DNA from: Thecamonas trahens ATCC 50062
Lineage: Eukaryota; Apusozoa; Apusomonadida; Apusomonadidae
Length of the DNA stretch: 64,000 bases
Assembly (NCBI RefSeq): GCF_000142905.1
Contig: NW_013657676.1
Coordinates: 561,256-625,255, forward strand
Direction: 5' to 3'
The translations under genes and the position numbers were made by a program. Within the stretch, counting starts at the first letter, position 1; each line of letters opens with the position of its first letter. Shown here piece by piece: positions 30,703 to 41,019 of this stretch. The notes below the pieces were generated by a model. It did not search any database. It worked only from the letters and a program-made list of their open reading frames with translations, and had not been told where the DNA came from.

Positions 30703-33522
30703 TCAGTTGGAGTGGGCCCGTCGCCCGCCGCCTCCCTGCGGCGACGCAGGCAAGCGCCGTGCATCGGCCGCACCTCCGCCGTCACCAGCCGCCCGCCAGT
30801 AAATGGTATCGCCGTCGTTGAGCAGGTCTGCCGACGAGATGCTGTCGACAAAGCCGGCATCCTCAAGCTGTGATATCGAGAGCAGGACTGGCGGGCCGGG
30901 CGGCGCCACAGGATCCGGGTACGGCTCCGGCCCAGACACATGCCGCATCCGACCGGGCTTGCGCCCGGGCACCCGCCGGGTGCGGTACTTGCCCGCGGCA
31001 GCAAGTTCGGCGTAGCTCCCGCCGCCGCTGTGGAACGCGGTGTACGAGGCGCGGACGTGGGCCTCGATCGCCGGCTGCGGCAGTGGCGGCGGGGCCGGAG
31101 CCGGCCGGTTGGCAAACGGGTCCTCCTCCTTCAGCAATGCGTCCGACCCAAACTCGCGGAGGTGCATCCATGCCTGCGGGTCAACGGCCTGCACCAGCGG
31201 GTAGTCGATCGAGTCGATGAGCGGCACATCGCCGTAGAACCGCATCGACTGCTCCAGCTCCTGGACTCGCGACGAGAGTATGAGCTTGACCTTGAGCAGC
31301 CGGTTGACTTCGGTCACCAGGTCCTCATTCTGCTGCTCTACAGTTGCGATATCTTTCGACACCATGCCCTGCGCCCGGGCCAGCTCGTATTGTGTCTTTT
31401 CGAGCTTGCCTTCCAGGCGGGCCACCTCGTACAACAGCTCCTCGACCCGCGCGTCTGCCGTCTCGCACCGCTCGTGCATGGTGTACCACTCTTGCTTGAC
31501 AGCAATCTTCTCGTCCATCAGATCCTGGATCATACCCGAGAGCGAGTCGACAAGCGCCGCGTTTTCGTCATCGTTGCCGAGCGCACCGCCGCTCCCGCCA
31601 CCGCGCACTCGCTGAGGCGAGGCGACAAGCGAGCTCTGGACTGCTCTGCTGCTTCTGCCACGGCCACGCGAAGAGTCGCTCTCGTCGTCGCTTCCGTCCG
31701 AGCCGCGGGCGTCTGGCGAGACAACGACCATGGCGTTCGAGTCAGGCGCAAACTTCTCGACTCGGACCGAGACAAAACCGCCATCGCACCGGTGCCGGTT
31801 GAGCATGTCCTTGAACAAATCGCGCTCCGCCGTTGCCATGTCCAGCTCATCTTGCAGCATGGCGACCTCGTGCTCGAGCTCGGTGGTTCGCGGGTTGTTG
31901 ACTAGGCTATCCTTCTCGTACAGCAGCTCGTAGAACTGCTGCTTGAGTTCGAGGAGCTCAAACAGGGTCTTGGACAAGTCGTGCTTGAGCTGCGCCTTTT
32001 CCGGATCGGCCTCGTCGCTTGCATCGTACGACTCGAGGACTCGCGACGGCCGAGCCGGAGTCTTGGACGGCGAGACAAATGCTGGCGGGGCATCGGGCAT
32101 ACCAAAGAGCTGCCTTGGCGAGTCGTCGTTCTCGTCGCGCCCGCGTGATGGACCCGGTGGACCGAATCCGTCGTCCGGGAGCGGCTCCCCTGGCTTGCGC
32201 GTCGAGCCGAGGACCCGCACCCCGTATGCGTTGACAGCGTGCGGCGAGGGCGAGCCCCATTCAGCGGCAGCGACGGCGGCTTTGCGCCGGTGGTCCTCGA
32301 GCTTGCGCTCCCGCTCGGCGGCGGCACGGGCCTCGGCCTCAGCGGCGGCGGCCCGCTTAGCCTTTCGCCACCACCACCGCGGTCGGCGGGACGATGGCGA
32401 TGCGGTGCCCTCGCTGCCAGAAGCGACTACGCCAGCCGACGGCGACCGCGGGCTGCGAAACAGCGCGCTCAGCCGGCTTCGCAGTGCGCGGCGGCTCCGG
32501 ACAGGCGTCTCTGACTCACTCGGTGTCGGCGAGTTGACCGAGAGCTCCGAGCCTGGCATCACGCCAGCGTCTGCATCATCGAGTGCTTCGTGCAGGCGCT
32601 GTTCCTGGGCGGCTCGTGCGGCGCGCGCGGCCGCGCGCGCGGCGGCGCTTTCGCCCTTGTCCATCTTGACCAAACCCATATCGGCGCGCAGCGCGAGCGC
32701 GCTAGTCGTCGAGCTCTTTAGCGCGGCGCGCTCGGCCTCGAGCTCGGCCTCGGAGCGGGGACGTGCGCGTCGGACCACAGTGCCCGAGTCATAACTGGGT
32801 GACGCCAGCGAGAGCGTGTCGTCCGAGTCTAGACGCGGCTCGCCGTCGGCCTCGCTTTCAGAGCCAGAATCGATCTCGTCTTTGCCCTTGTATCCGCTCG
32901 GGCTACCTTCAGTAGGCAGCATGAGCAGCATCGCGTCATGAGCGAGCGGATCTGTGTCTCCACTAACTGTTCGCCGCGGCGCGGTTGCAGACAGCGAGCC
33001 AAGTTGCGCAGGGGGCTCGTAGCGGCCGTACACGTCGTGGTTTCGAAGGCCGGGATCAAAATCGTCGATGACCTCGTGCGGCAGCGAGTCAAGGAGCTCG
33101 TCGTCGTCGACGCCAAAGGCTCCGACAGGCAGCGCACCGCCAAGGCTGGCGCCAAACGTGCCCGAAACCGATCTGCTGAGTGAGCTGGCACTCGAGTTGG
33201 AGCGGTTGAGCGAGAGGACTCCACCCGACTCACGCCCGGTCTTAGCCCGCACGCCACCGATCGACCTGGGCCGCACGCTTGGCGAGGCCTGGCCAGGGAT
33301 CGGCCTCGCTTCTGAGACCGGCATTGCCAGCTGCCCATTCGAGCTCGTGTCAGAGGCCACACGCCGCTGGTTCGGAGACCCGTAGCTAGATGCCGAGGCC
33401 GGTGCACCCGATGTCCGCCTATAAGGAGTCTGTTGTGCCACAGGGCACCCGCATTGAAAGCAGAACGAGAACTGACCACCTGCATTAGGTTGCGAGGCGT
33501 AGAGGCATTGATTGTTGGCCAT
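30703..33522 (-). CDS. hypothetical coiled-coil protein with N-terminal Cys cluster
   Basis: 939 residues from ATG 33522 (MANNQCLYASQ...); an upstream in-frame ATG is possible. Family not recognised. The N-terminus holds CLYASQ...FCFQCGCP, a small zinc-ribbon-like cluster. Residues about 40-480 are low-complexity Ser/Pro/Arg/Asp-rich and probably disordered, with an Ala/Arg/Glu helix near 270-330 and an arginine-rich patch near 400. The C-terminal half has two strong coiled coils: about 510-580 (LFELLELKQQFYELLYEKD...LQDELDMATAERD) and about 650-760 (SLSGMIQDLMDEKIAVKQEW...ARLEGKLEKTQYE). The tail is Pro/Ala-rich and basic. This layout suggests a scaffold or tether, but that is inference only. 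Confidence 0.65.
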   Translation of the reverse strand: MANNQCLYASQPNAGGQFSFCFQCGCPVAQQTPYRRTSGAPASASSYGSPNQRRVASDTSSNGQLAMPVSEARPIPGQASPSVRPRSIGGVRAKTGRESGGVLSLNRSNSSASSLSRSVSGTFGASLGGALPVGAFGVDDDELLDSLPHEVIDDFDPGLRNHDVYGRYEPPAQLGSLSATAPRRTVSGDTDPLAHDAMLLMLPTEGSPSGYKGKDEIDSGSESEADGEPRLDSDDTLSLASPSYDSGTVVRRARPRSEAELEAERAALKSSTTSALALRADMGLVKMDKGESAAARAAARAARAAQEQRLHEALDDADAGVMPGSELSVNSPTPSESETPVRSRRALRSRLSALFRSPRSPSAGVVASGSEGTASPSSRRPRWWWRKAKRAAAAEAEARAAAERERKLEDHRRKAAVAAAEWGSPSPHAVNAYGVRVLGSTRKPGEPLPDDGFGPPGPSRGRDENDDSPRQLFGMPDAPPAFVSPSKTPARPSRVLESYDASDEADPEKAQLKHDLSKTLFELLELKQQFYELLYEKDSLVNNPRTTELEHEVAMLQDELDMATAERDLFKDMLNRHRCDGGFVSVRVEKFAPDSNAMVVVSPDARGSDGSDDESDSSRGRGRSSRAVQSSLVASPQRVRGGGSGGALGNDDENAALVDSLSGMIQDLMDEKIAVKQEWYTMHERCETADARVEELLYEVARLEGKLEKTQYELARAQGMVSKDIATVEQQNEDLVTEVNRLLKVKLILSSRVQELEQSMRFYGDVPLIDSIDYPLVQAVDPQAWMHLREFGSDALLKEEDPFANRPAPAPPPLPQPAIEAHVRASYTAFHSGGGSYAELAAAGKYRTRRVPGRKPGRMRHVSGPEPYPDPVAPPGPPVLLSISQLEDAGFVDSISSADLLNDGDTIYWRAAGDGGGAADARRLPASPQGGGGRRAHSN

Positions 33523-33885
33523 GGCGGTGATGGCGATGGTCATGGTTGACCATTGTTTGTCGTAGCCGTTGATCATTAATCATTGTTTGTTGTTACCATT
33601 AATCGTTAAACATGGTGGAGCCACCAAGTCGGCCACAGAACGGACAGAAAGGCAGGGGAAAGAGCGCGCGGGTGAGTGTGTACATGGTGAAGCAGGTGGA
33701 AATACATGGGTGCTCGAGTGTAGCATAAAGTCGGAACGTACGTGGCCAAGGGTCACCCCACACGAGGCGCACGACATGGCGGCGTCAGGTGGTGTCACTC
33801 GGTTCAGGATCGAGATCGTGCGGAGCGGCGGCAAAGTCGCTCCTGCGGATAATGGCCGGTAGGATACAGTAGTTTACAGCGGCGG

Positions 33886-36800
33886 TTAGGCCTGCGGAGC
33901 GACGGAAAAGTGACGGGCCGAGATGTGGAGGTGGACGTTGAGCGAGGAGAGGAGCTTGTACTTGCGCGCGACGGCGCGGTAGTTCGAAGCGCGACTTGGA
34001 GTGTAGCTCGGATCCTTGGCGATGCGGATGTAGAAGCGGAAGATGTTGCGGACAGTGTTGAAGCAGTCGTCAAAGACCGCGTCGCCGATGGCGAGGCCCG
34101 AGTACATGGCGGCGTAGCGCGGCCACGGCGGATGGCAGAGGATGATCATGGAGAGCCGGACGATGGAGGCAGCGAGGACTGACGGCGGGTAAAAGGCGAC
34201 GACGTACTCCATGAGGACCAGCTCGGCGAGGAACGAGGCGAGGTACATGATGTCGGACCGCTGGAAGCCGAGGGTCTCGAGCTGGACCGATGAGAGCGAG
34301 GAGCCATGGATGGCGAGCGAGGGCGACATGTTAGCGAGGTCAATGCCGACCATGACGATGTATGTGTTGAGGTAGGTGAGCCCGATGATTGGCTTGAGCG
34401 TCGACCACGCGTCCGACGTTAGCTGCGCCAGCATGCTGCTCTTGATGGCGCGCGCTTCGTCGAGGTTGTACGTTCCGTCACACATAAAGACGCAGTCGTC
34501 AAGCGTCAGCCGGTTGCCGTGGGTTTGCAGCGTCGAGATGTGCATGGCGACGACGCCGACCAGCTGCAGCTTCTCGCGGGTCGTGGGCACTGCTGCGAGG
34601 TAGCGGTCGATGTAGTTGACGGCGTAGAAGAGGTTCTTGAGCTTGAGCGCAAACTCACCGAGAACTTCCGAGAGCCAGGCAATGAGGATGCCGCGCATCC
34701 GGGCGTTGAGCTCGGTCTGCACCACTTCGCCTGGCCCGGGCATCGGGGCATTGGGCAGTTCGGTCGCAAAGTAGTTGTTGAGCTTCAGCTGCTGTGCCAG
34801 CTTCTCGGCCGGCGAGAGGATGGGCTTGGCACCTGCGGTGACAAGGGTATGGACGACGTCATAGTGCATCTGGATCGAAGCCAGGCGCAGTGCAGTGTTG
34901 CCGGACGCATCGCAAGCGTTAATGTCAGCGCCGGCCTCCACCAGCACACGCACGACATCGGCCCGGCCGCCCTCGGCCGCTAGCATCAGCGGCGTTGTGC
35001 CTTCGTCGAGCGGAGATGTGGCGTCGACGGCCGACCCGAGCTCGAGCAGTGTCACCACCGTTGCCTTTTGGCCCTCCTGAGCTGCAGCGTGCAGAGCGAG
35101 GATGCCGGTCCATGCGTCGGACATGTTGACAAGCTCACGGACAGTGAGCTCGTACTCGCGACTGCCGACGGCGGTTTCGAGCACGTCGAGCTTGACCAGC
35201 TCGAGAATGGTTTCGACATGCCCGTACGCAGCACAGACAAACAGGGCCGAGGCCAGTGCCTCTAGCGCGACGACCCGGGCGTCGCGCCAAGAGCGTGGAT
35301 CCCACAGTGTGCCGAGCCCCGCGGCATTGAGCTCCTCAACCCGCTGCTTGGCACGGCGGCCCATGAGCCTAATGTCGCCCACCACAACTGGCGAGTGCGA
35401 GGCGACGAGTGACGGGACGGCGGCGCACGACGGGTAATGCGGCGGGGCATTGCCGCTGGTACCAGCAGCACCATTCTCCGAGTCTGAGCCTGAGTCATAG
35501 TCCGAGTCTGAGTCGTGATCGTGTGAGCCTCTGCGCAATGTTGACGACGACTTGCGGTTTCCGCTGCCGCCCGCCGCGCTGCTCGCATCTGACGCCACCG
35601 CCATCAGCATGCACAGTGCAGCCATGGTGAGCGGGTAGGCGACCGGGGTCGGCGACACTAGCTGCGGCGCGCTGGAAATGACGCGGTCGGCAAGATGCGG
35701 CTCGTAGAGAGCGATGCCGCTGATCGCCACCGGGCAGTAAATCGCAGCCGGCGAGGCAGCCATGACGTCGAGGACAGGAAAGGCACGACGGGCCGAGACG
35801 CGCTCGCGCCAGAACAGCCGCGCCGAGCGCGGGGTCGAGAATACAAAGACATCCGAGGCGTCAACCGGAGCAGGCAAAGCCTCCATCAGGAGGCCGGGTA
35901 CGTGGCCCCGGGTGGCGCGGCGCGAGGTCCGTGCTCGCAGTGCAAGCTCGTCCCAGTCGACAAGCTCGTCGAGGTTCGGGCCTGGGCGGCCGAGGAAGCC
36001 CGCAACATGAGCGGCGACCTGCAGCAGCTCGCGGCGCCAGAGGATGGCACCAATGACCTCGCGGCTAAGCGCGGTGCACTTGCTGAGCAGGCAGAGGATG
36101 CGGCTGTTCATGGCGTACGAGGCGGCGTTGATGACTCGTGCCACGCTCGAGACTCGATGGGTGCTCGGCATGAGTGCCGAGTCGAGAACGTGGGCGACAG
36201 CTCGCGCCACCGCCGAGCAGTCGGAGCGGAAGAGCGAAAAGGAGGCGAGGGCGGCACGCGCGGTGCGCGACCCGGGCTTGCGCCCGATGCACGCCTCGAT
36301 GACACCAATCAGCATGTCCCACACCTGCTCAGCGTCAAAGACCGGGACCGGAGTGTTTCCATTGGCACCGCAAACGAGCAGGTCATGGAGAGCACGGGTG
36401 ATGGAAATCAACAGCCGCGAGCGGCGCTGGACGCCGATGGCGACCAGGGCGAGTAGCGGCTTGGTCACGTCGACATCGCGCACCACCAGGGCGCAGCGGA
36501 CGACGACCCTGACAAACTTGTCGACGACAGTGGACTGCTTGCTCAGCTGCCAAATGCCAAGCGCCTCGACGATGAGGTCGAGGCCGCTTGGGGGCGCATG
36601 TAGGTCAGCGCCTCCAGAACCAGGCCCAGGATCCTGGTCTGCTCATCAGCCAGCCGCGTGACAGGAGAGACAAGCTCGTTGGCGTCCTTAAAGTAGCCCG
36701 CGATGCGAGCAAGGAGCGTACACGCATGAACTTCGAGAATGTCGGCAACAACACGCCTGCTCTCGGGGCAATCGTCGACCATCCGTGCCCACGACACGAC

Positions 36801-37484
36801 CACCTGCGACGGTGCCGATGACGTGCCCTCGATCTTCCCCATGAGCTCGAGGCTGTCGATAAAGTCCTTCGTTCCCTGGACAAGACCGCGCTTGGCCTTT
36901 TTGCGCACAACTGGACCGCCGCTGAGGCTCTTCATCCGCTTGGCGGCGCTCGGCCCGGCCGCGGCATCGTCCTCGGCATCGCTATCGGTGGTAGCCTCAG
37001 AGGCGAGCGGCGGATCATTGTCATTGTTGTTGTTGTTGTTGTTGTCGCCGCCATGAGTGGCGACCGACGAGGATGTTGTCGTGGCTGACTCGTTGCGCGA
37101 AGGGTGCCGGGACGAAGCGCGAGAAGAGCGGGAGCGCTTCCGAGAGGGCTGAGGCTCATTCTGCGACGAAAGCCCGACCTCTGAAGGGCTCCCACTCTCT
37201 TCCATTTGCATGGATGTCGGAGTGGTTGTTCCATGTGTTGGCGTTGTCTCGGGAACAGCCATGTCCGGGTGGCGAGTGGTTGAGGTGGAAGGCGGCGAAG
37301 ATGACGGAGGAGGAGGCGGAGTGGGTGGCATGGCAGAAGGAGTCGATCTTGCAGCCACGACGGTAGAGGAGGACATTACGGAAGAAACCGAAGGGTCAGC
37401 GTCATGACTACAACCATTATTACCTCTACTCCCACCATTGCTACCCATTCCCTCTCCCTCAACCCTATGCCTTTCCATGGACAT
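33886..37484 (-). CDS. ankyrin repeat-cyclin fusion protein (single-base frameshift)
   Basis: About 1199 residues from ATG 37484 if one base is restored in the C run at 36590-36594. The upstream frame ends in ...VLEALTYMRP and the downstream frame resumes with SGLDLIVEALGIWQLSK. Layout: disordered Ser/Pro N-terminus with an Asn run (37022-37051 on the plus strand) and basic nuclear-type patches; an all-helical middle; an acidic Ser/Asp stretch; about three ankyrin repeats (about 797-890: HAAAQEGQKATVVTLLELG, TTPLMLAAEGGRADVVRVLV, GNTALRLASIQMHYDVVHTLV); then a cyclin N box (about 923-1010: MRGILIAWLSEVLGEF...LFYAVNYIDRYL) and a C-terminal cyclin box (about 1078-1145: YLASFLAELVLMEYVV...YPPSVLAASIV). 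The cyclin part is B/A-like and should bind a CDK. Ankyrin and cyclin in one chain is unusual. Confidence 0.75.
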
Positions 37485-37731
37485 GATGGCTATGTAGAGT
37501 CTACCCAGTCAGCACCACACACACACACACACACTCTCTCTCTCTGTGCGACTCGTCCCCACTTTCCCGAGACGGTGCAAAAAAAGGTCGTGAAGTGGTG
37601 CCATCGAACGAGAGTTGGCTGTCTTGGTCATGTCACCTCGGCGAGCTCTCGACCCATCATGGGCTGTCTGCTCGCTCAGTCGCGGCCGAGTGAGCGGAGT
37701 GGAGCAGACCGACTACCACTGCACTTTAACC
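37485..37731. promoter_or_regulatory. bidirectional promoter region (inferred)
   Basis: 247 bp between the divergent start codons of the ankyrin-cyclin gene and ORC1. It contains a short CA run followed by a CT run at about 37518-37545. Two cell-cycle genes share this spacer, so joint control is conceivable, but no specific site can be named. Confidence 0.35.
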
Positions 37732-40065
37732 ATGGCTGGAAGACGGACGAGCACACGTGGGAATAAGGACAAGGGAAGCCATGGGAGTGCAGGTGTGGAT
37801 GAGGATGTCGGGGAATCGTCGTCTTCTGTGGCTACTCCTCGTCGGAGTAGTGGACGTGTGAGTAGGCGGCCGGCTCGGATACCGACGAGCATGACCAAGC
37901 CGGCCAAGGCGGGCCAGGGGTCGCCCAAGGTGGGCAAGGGGTCGACCAAGGCGGGCGAGGGGTCGGTGGGTAAGGGTTTGGGTAAGGCGGCCAAGACCAA
38001 AGCATCTGCAAGCAAGGCAAAGGCATCCGCAAGCAAGGCAAAGGCATCCGCAAGCAAGGCAAAGGCATCCGCAAGCAAGGCAAAGGCATCTGCAAGCAAG
38101 GGATCAGGCAAGGCAGGCAAGGCAAAGGCATCCGCAAGCAAGGGATCAGGCAAGGCAGGCAAGGTGGCAGGCAAGACGGCGGGCAAGGCGGCGGCTAGAA
38201 GAGGGACTCGCCGCTCGGTAGCCGTGCCATTCTACTCGGGCGATGCTTTTGTCAGCTCGGATGAGGGCGCGAGCTCAGGCAAAGACGAGATCGAGTCCAT
38301 GGACGTGGCAAGTGGCTCCGCATCCGAGTCTAGTGCCGACGGCGATTCCGACGACGATGATTTTGAGACGTACTCGGAGCCGAACGACGAGTACTCGTAC
38401 ACCGAAGCATACACTTACACCGAGGACGAGTCCGAAGGCTCCGAGGTTGGCGGCCACTCGCCGCTTTCGATGCTCAACCCTTACCGCAAGGAGAGCGCCA
38501 GCGCGGCCATGCGCCGGGTCAAAGTAGCTGTCCGCAAGCCGCGCACAAAGCCACAGACCACTGCTCGCTCCAGCAAGTCCAAGTCGAGTAGGAGCAAGAC
38601 GAGCAAGAGCAGGGGAACCAAGCGCCGCCGCGTCGACGACGGCAAGCTCATTAATGTGGCTGCCTTGCTGGCAGCCAAGACGCCGATTGCTGCCAAAAAG
38701 CCGCGGACCTCGCAGATGACCCGCGATCACCTCATGCGCTCGTTCTTTGGCTCGCGGACGCTAGAGCGCAAATCGCACGCCGCCGCCGCCGAGCGCGCAC
38801 ACATGCTCAAGCGAAGCCAAAAGTCAATGGCCGCCTTTCCGCTCATCGACGACGGCGGCGAGTCGGGCGCCGACGAGCCCATCGACGAGGACGAGGTCGC
38901 TCGCATCAAGAGCATGTTCCTGCAGGCCCGCGCATCGCTGCGGCTCTCGGCTGTGCCCGCCACGCTGCCATGCCGTGAGTCACAGGCCAACGAGCTGCGG
39001 TCCAAGATCGAGACCTCGTTCCTGACCCGGACCGGCGGATCAGTGTTCATGGGCGGCTTGCCGGGAACCGGCAAAACTGCCACCGTCCACGAGGTCGTCC
39101 GCGAGTTGATGAGCGCAGCGGCCGCCGGCTCGCTTGATCCGTTCTGCTACGTCGAGATCAACGCCATGGAGCTGGCCACACCCAAGCACGCCTACGTCGC
39201 TATGGCCCGAGGTGTGTTTGGCGAGATCGAGGCGCCAAACCAGCCGCTCCGTGCTCAGCAGCTCCTTGCCAACGAGTTCAAGCATGCTGCCGAGCCGCGC
39301 GAGGTCGCCACCCTCATGCTGGTTGACGAGATGGACCTGCTTGTCACCCGCAAGCAGACCGTCCTGTACAACCTCTTTGATTGGGCGGCGTCGCCCAACT
39401 CGCGTCTGTTTGTCGTCGGCATTGCCAACACAATCGATCTGCCGGAGCGCATGCTGCCACGGGTCTACTCGCGCCTCGGCGTCCACATTATTCGCTTCCC
39501 CTCCTACACCGTTGCCCAGCTCGAGACGATCGTCCACTCGCGGCTGGCCGAGCTCGATGCTTTTGCACCCACCGCCATCGCCCTCTGTGCCCGCAAGGTT
39601 GCGTCGATCTCCGGTGACGCCCGCAGAGCACTGGAGCTCTGCCGCCGCGCTGCCGAGCTCGCGGAGGCCGACCGCGAGTCCAATGTGGTCACGCCCGCAC
39701 ACATCTACGAGGCCATCAAGTCGATGATCTCCTCGCCCATCGCCGCCGCCATCTCGGGCGCCTCCTTCCACGAGCGTCTCCTTCTTGTAGCCCTCTTTCT
39801 CGAGTCGCGCTCGCAGGGCAAGGCCACCCTTGCCTTTCCGGACGTTGCGCAGCGGCACGTCATCCTCGCGCGGACCCACAACATCGAGCCGCCCTCGACT
39901 TCGGACCTCAAGGCCATCGTCTCACGCCTCGGCGCCACCCGCATTCTTCTCATCGAGGCGCCACACAAAGACCTTTACCAGCGCCTCCGCTTCAACGTCG
40001 CCCGTGACGACTTTGTCGCCGCCATGGCCACCGATCCTGTCCTCGGCCAGATTGTCCGGAAGTAG
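37732..40065 (+). CDS. ORC1: origin recognition complex subunit 1 (AAA+ ATPase)
   Basis: Largest ORC subunit, an initiator ATPase that loads MCM with Cdc6. 777 residues from ATG 37732 (MAGRRTSTRG). Residues 1-370 are basic and repetitive: a KASASKA tandem (about 87-130), an acidic Ser/Glu/Tyr section (about 165-245) and Lys/Arg/Ser-rich stretches, likely disordered DNA-binding sequence. AAA+ core: Walker A GLPGTGKTATV (about 440), Walker B LMLVDEMDLL (about 530) followed by the ORC1-typical TRKQTVLYNLFDW, sensor 1 VVGIANTIDLPERML, then SRLGVHIIRFPSYT and sensor 2 GDARRALELCRRA. A C-terminal winged-helix region follows. NTIDLPER and the LYNLFDW run separate ORC1 from Cdc6. No BAH domain is seen at the N-terminus. 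Confidence 0.9.
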   Translation: MAGRRTSTRGNKDKGSHGSAGVDEDVGESSSSVATPRRSSGRVSRRPARIPTSMTKPAKAGQGSPKVGKGSTKAGEGSVGKGLGKAAKTKASASKAKASASKAKASASKAKASASKAKASASKGSGKAGKAKASASKGSGKAGKVAGKTAGKAAARRGTRRSVAVPFYSGDAFVSSDEGASSGKDEIESMDVASGSASESSADGDSDDDDFETYSEPNDEYSYTEAYTYTEDESEGSEVGGHSPLSMLNPYRKESASAAMRRVKVAVRKPRTKPQTTARSSKSKSSRSKTSKSRGTKRRRVDDGKLINVAALLAAKTPIAAKKPRTSQMTRDHLMRSFFGSRTLERKSHAAAAERAHMLKRSQKSMAAFPLIDDGGESGADEPIDEDEVARIKSMFLQARASLRLSAVPATLPCRESQANELRSKIETSFLTRTGGSVFMGGLPGTGKTATVHEVVRELMSAAAAGSLDPFCYVEINAMELATPKHAYVAMARGVFGEIEAPNQPLRAQQLLANEFKHAAEPREVATLMLVDEMDLLVTRKQTVLYNLFDWAASPNSRLFVVGIANTIDLPERMLPRVYSRLGVHIIRFPSYTVAQLETIVHSRLAELDAFAPTAIALCARKVASISGDARRALELCRRAAELAEADRESNVVTPAHIYEAIKSMISSPIAAAISGASFHERLLLVALFLESRSQGKATLAFPDVAQRHVILARTHNIEPPSTSDLKAIVSRLGATRILLIEAPHKDLYQRLRFNVARDDFVAAMATDPVLGQIVRK
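38002..38166 (+). repeat. 21-bp tandem repeat inside ORC1
   Basis: About five near-identical 21-bp units, each coding ASASKAK, run from about 38002 to 38106. A longer variant unit (coding ASASKGSGKAGKAGK-like sequence) is then repeated to about 38166. Copies differ by single C/T changes, so array length may vary between strains. Confidence 0.85.
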
Positions 40066-40122
40066 CCCGCTGCGTTGTCAAATTTGTCCGTCTGTTCCGT
40101 AAAGGCTTCATTAACCCTTACC

Positions 40123-40651
40123 TTAGCCTGACGGCACGAGGCTCCCGTGCGCGGCGCCGACGTTGGACTGCGTCTCCTCGCTCGCCGACTCGGTCTTTGT
40201 CGCCGACAGCACGCCCCTCAACGTCTGTGCCGAGTTCCCGGGCGTCATCGACATCAACTCGGAGCTCGACTCGGCGCTCGCCGGCGCGTTCGCGTCGCGC
40301 GACATGCTCGTCCTCGCTCCTCATGTAGGCGTCGGCCACGTCATCCGGCAAGCACGCCCATCACAAGAAGATCCACAACGTCCTCGCGCTCCCCCGTCCG
40401 GCCGCTGGGTTTAACTTTGTGATGCTCTCCTTCCCGGTCGTCGGGGTCGCCACCGCGACGCCAGCTCGGGCGTGCTTCAGGCGGCCGTCTACGTGTCGGC
40501 CGCCATCACGTGCGGGCGCGCCTCCCACCTCAAGCTGCAGGCCGAGCAGGTGTCGCGTAGCGTCGGCCGGCGACCTGGAAATCAAGCATCATCGAGTTGT
40601 TCACCTTGAGACGCGCGACAACGCGTCCGAACGACCGTACCGATAGCGGTT
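40123..40651 (+). pseudogene. decayed gene copy A of a dispersed family (homologous to 56780-57155)
   Basis: The stretch 40310-40651 aligns to the minus strand at 56780-57155 along its whole length at roughly 80% identity by eye. Shared blocks include CAAGAAGATCCACAAC, ATGCTCTCCTTCCCGGTCGT and GTCGGCCGCCATCACGTG (here) or its near copy. Copy A lacks about 60 bp that copy B has. Its 5' part (40160-40320) can be read as plausible protein (ADSVFVADSTPLNVCAEF, FASRDMLVLAPH), but frames break and shift afterwards and no complete ORF exists. The protein family is not recognised. It is not a canonical transposon: no terminal repeats or transposase were seen. Confidence 0.55.
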
Positions 40652-40713
40652 TAATTGCACTGTCGTCACCTGGGCTCGCACAAGTCGTCGGCACTCGACT
40701 CCCACTCCCACCT

Positions 40714-41002
40714 ATGCACCGCGGAACTCGCCTTGCCATTCGCCAGCTACTGTCCACGGTTGCCGCGGCAGGTACGTCCCCACCGCTGCCTCTCCCTCGC
40801 TTCTCACACCCTTGCCTCTCCTTGTGAAGTACTCACTTGCGCATGGGGTTGTGTAGGCATCGGTGTCGCGCTCGGACGCTACGTCCTCTCGACCAAGGAC
40901 GATCCGTCAGCTCCGCCGTCGCGGCCGCGGTCGCTGGAGGAGATTCTTAGCCCAGCCAGCGGGGAGCGGCCAAAGAGCAGCGAGTCGAGCCATGGCAAGT
41001 AG
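40714..41002 (+). CDS. 67-residue spliced microprotein, possibly mitochondrial membrane
   Basis: Exon 1 is 40714-40771 and exon 2 is 40857-41002, joined by an 85-nt GTACGT...GTGTAG intron. The product starts MHRGTRLAIRQLLSTVAAAG and continues IGVALGRYVLSTKDD, then a polar Ser/Pro/Glu tail ending SSHGK. The basic N-terminus, absence of acids in the first 30 residues and a short hydrophobic stretch suggest a mitochondrial inner-membrane microprotein, like the many small assembly factors of respiratory complexes. No family is recognised. Support comes from the canonical intron in the correct phase and the GTACGT donor shared with other first introns in the window. Confidence 0.55.
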
Positions 41003-41019
41003 TGCTTGTACTGGCGGTG

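Noticed and set aside
36580..36600. spliceosomal intron joining the two frames of the ankyrin-cyclin gene
   Set aside because: No GT-AG pair of realistic length gives matching phase; adding one C to the run restores a continuous natural sequence.
38002..38166. regular 21-bp repeats as a possible CRISPR array
   Set aside because: No unique spacers; the units are contiguous and code in frame inside ORC1.
40123..40651. transposable element
   Set aside because: No terminal repeats, transposase, reverse transcriptase or target duplications; called a decayed duplicate instead.
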